Shown here piece by piece: positions 6,489-7,143 of a stretch of 7,143 nucleotides of DNA. The notes below the pieces were generated by a model. That model was not told where the DNA came from, ran no database searches, and saw nothing but the letters and a program-made list of their open reading frames with translations. Position 1 is the stretch's first letter. Every line of letters starts with the position of its first letter. The stretch spans positions 1 through 7,143 of the forward strand of contig CAMVIC010000074.1 in NCBI GenBank assembly GCA_947167435.1. The letters run 5' to 3'. The translations under genes were made by a program, and so were the position numbers. Origin of the DNA: an uncultured Clostridia bacterium (GTDB lineage Bacteria > Bacillota_A > Clostridia > Oscillospirales > Oscillospiraceae).

Positions 6489-6497
6489 TGATATAAT
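6489..6497 (+). promoter_or_regulatory. Extended -10 promoter element of the rightward gene (second candidate)
   Basis: TGATATAAT is a perfect extended -10 element (TG, one base, TATAAT). No good -35 sits 16-18 bases upstream, as is common for extended -10 promoters. It lies just downstream of the first candidate, so the gene may have tandem starts, about 10-16 bases apart, or only one of the two is used. Confidence 0.55.
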
Positions 6498-6550
6498 GCG
6501 GGAGTATCAGATGAATTTACGAAAACCGTTTCAACGAAGGAGAAAAGACT

Positions 6551-7143
6551 ATGGCAGAACTGAGACCCAAGATCGTCAAGCTATGTCATGTGGTGGGCGG
6601 CCTGACCGGCGTGGTCAACAAGATTGACGAAAACGCCCCTGAGTATTACAGCCTTGCCGGCATCGTCACCGATGACGAGGCCGACGTGGCCATTGCGGCC
6701 GGACTGCGCAAAAACCGCACGGTGGGCTATCTGGCAAAGAAAGTGGGCAAGCCGGTGGAGGAAGTGGAGAAGCTGGCCAAGCACCTGGCCTGGATCGGCG
6801 TGTTCCGCTGCGCCTACGACGAAACGCTGGGCGAGGACGTCTACTTCATGCAGATCTTCGCCCCCGGCATCATGGAGATGCTGGTCAACAACCAGGAACT
6901 GCTGGACACCCATCCGGAGGTGGGCCGCGCCTTCGAGGAGTACACCCGCATCCGCATGCAGACCATGTCTCCGCTGATTCCCAACGGCTACGGCCTTATG
7001 CGCGTGGTGCCGGTGGAGAGCGCCGTCAAGGATATCCCCAACGTCCACGACTATGAGAAGCTGTCCTATTATCTGAACAAGTATGACCGCTTCTGCGTCT
7101 CTCCCTGCTCCTGCCGCGCCTCCCGCAGCTCCATCAACGACGG
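6551..7143 (+). CDS. N-terminal part of a putative iron-sulfur/redox protein with a winged-helix-like module (truncated by window end)
   Basis: The frame is open from the ATG at 6551 to the end of the window, 197 full codons with no stop. AAGGAG (6537-6542) lies eight bases before the ATG, and two promoter candidates precede it, so the start is secure. No signal peptide or membrane helix is visible, suggesting a cytoplasmic protein. Residues ~42-88 (from DDEADVAIAAGL through VGYLAKKVGKPVEEVEKLAKHLAWIGVF) read like a winged-helix or HTH fold of the kind that tests for a second state. The stretch around 96-165 is conserved-looking (VYFMQIFAPGIMEML). Residues 182-188 give CVSPCSC followed by R, a C-x3-C-x-C cluster typical of a metal or 4Fe-4S site; C12 and C87 also occur. 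From memory it resembles the N-terminal part of clostridial 4Fe-4S / pyridine nucleotide-disulfide oxidoreductase-type proteins. The gene continues beyond the window, so domain content past the cluster, and the exact function, cannot be stated. Confidence 0.6.
   Translation, partial: MAELRPKIVKLCHVVGGLTGVVNKIDENAPEYYSLAGIVTDDEADVAIAAGLRKNRTVGYLAKKVGKPVEEVEKLAKHLAWIGVFRCAYDETLGEDVYFMQIFAPGIMEMLVNNQELLDTHPEVGRAFEEYTRIRMQTMSPLIPNGYGLMRVVPVESAVKDIPNVHDYEKLSYYLNKYDRFCVSPCSCRASRSSIND

Larger units (their letters stand above)
6202..6550. promoter_or_regulatory. Divergent intergenic region
   Basis: This 349-bp gap between two outward-facing genes holds no recognisable coding sequence. It contains, from left to right: the leader of the beta-helix gene with two potential hairpins, its promoter, an interrupted palindrome touching the -35 element, an AT-rich palindrome, and two closely spaced promoter elements plus a ribosome site for the rightward gene. 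About 130 bp separate the two promoter regions (6320 to 6453). Confidence 0.7.

Noticed and set aside
6581..7048. Minus-strand open frame of 155 codons opposite the rightward gene
   Set aside because: Its His/Val/Gly-rich product has no domain signature, and the plus-strand frame has two promoter candidates, an AAGGAG site and a plausible protein running to the window end.

Overview
The window looks like chromosomal DNA from a GC-rich member of the Clostridia, most likely a gut Oscillospirales (Ruminococcaceae-like) bacterium. This is an inference from four things: the class II form of GalT typical of Firmicutes, strong AGGAGG-type ribosome binding sites, consensus sigma-A-type promoters, and a Cthe_2159-type secreted beta-helix protein. 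No RNA gene, insertion sequence, CRISPR array or phage gene was seen.

Layout from left to right. (1) 26-1366, minus: an 11-helix sodium:neurotransmitter-symporter-family amino-acid transporter with its own promoter at 1405-1432. (2) 1483-4151, minus: a two-gene galactose operon, galK then galT, whose coding regions overlap by the four bases ATGA. It is read from an extended -10 promoter at 4212-4240 with a short hairpin in the leader. (3) 4260-4289: a strong GC-rich hairpin that separates the galactose operon from the next gene upstream. (4) 4306-6201, minus: a secreted 631-residue right-handed beta-helix protein of the carbohydrate-binding Cthe_2159 type, with about 12 helical turns and a C-terminal tail made of a 36-bp (12-residue) glycine-rich tandem repeat. 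(5) 6202-6550: a 349-bp divergent regulatory region with promoters for both sides and several inverted repeats. (6) 6551 to the window end, plus: the first 197 codons of a protein with a possible winged-helix module followed by a cysteine cluster (C-x3-C-x-C), probably the start of an iron-sulfur redox protein.

GalK phosphorylates galactose and GalT exchanges galactose-1-phosphate with UDP-glucose, so the operon covers two Leloir steps; galE is not in the window. The surface or secreted beta-helix protein could bind polysaccharide outside the cell, but a functional link to galactose use is only suggested by proximity, since a terminator and separate promoters lie between them. The transporter is also a separate transcription unit.

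The points most worth a second look are the substituted sugar-binding motif in GalK (GNHTDH in place of GEHTDY), the alternating P/Q glycine-rich repeat tail, the structured leader and palindromes upstream of the beta-helix gene, and the truncated HTH plus Cys-cluster protein at the right edge.
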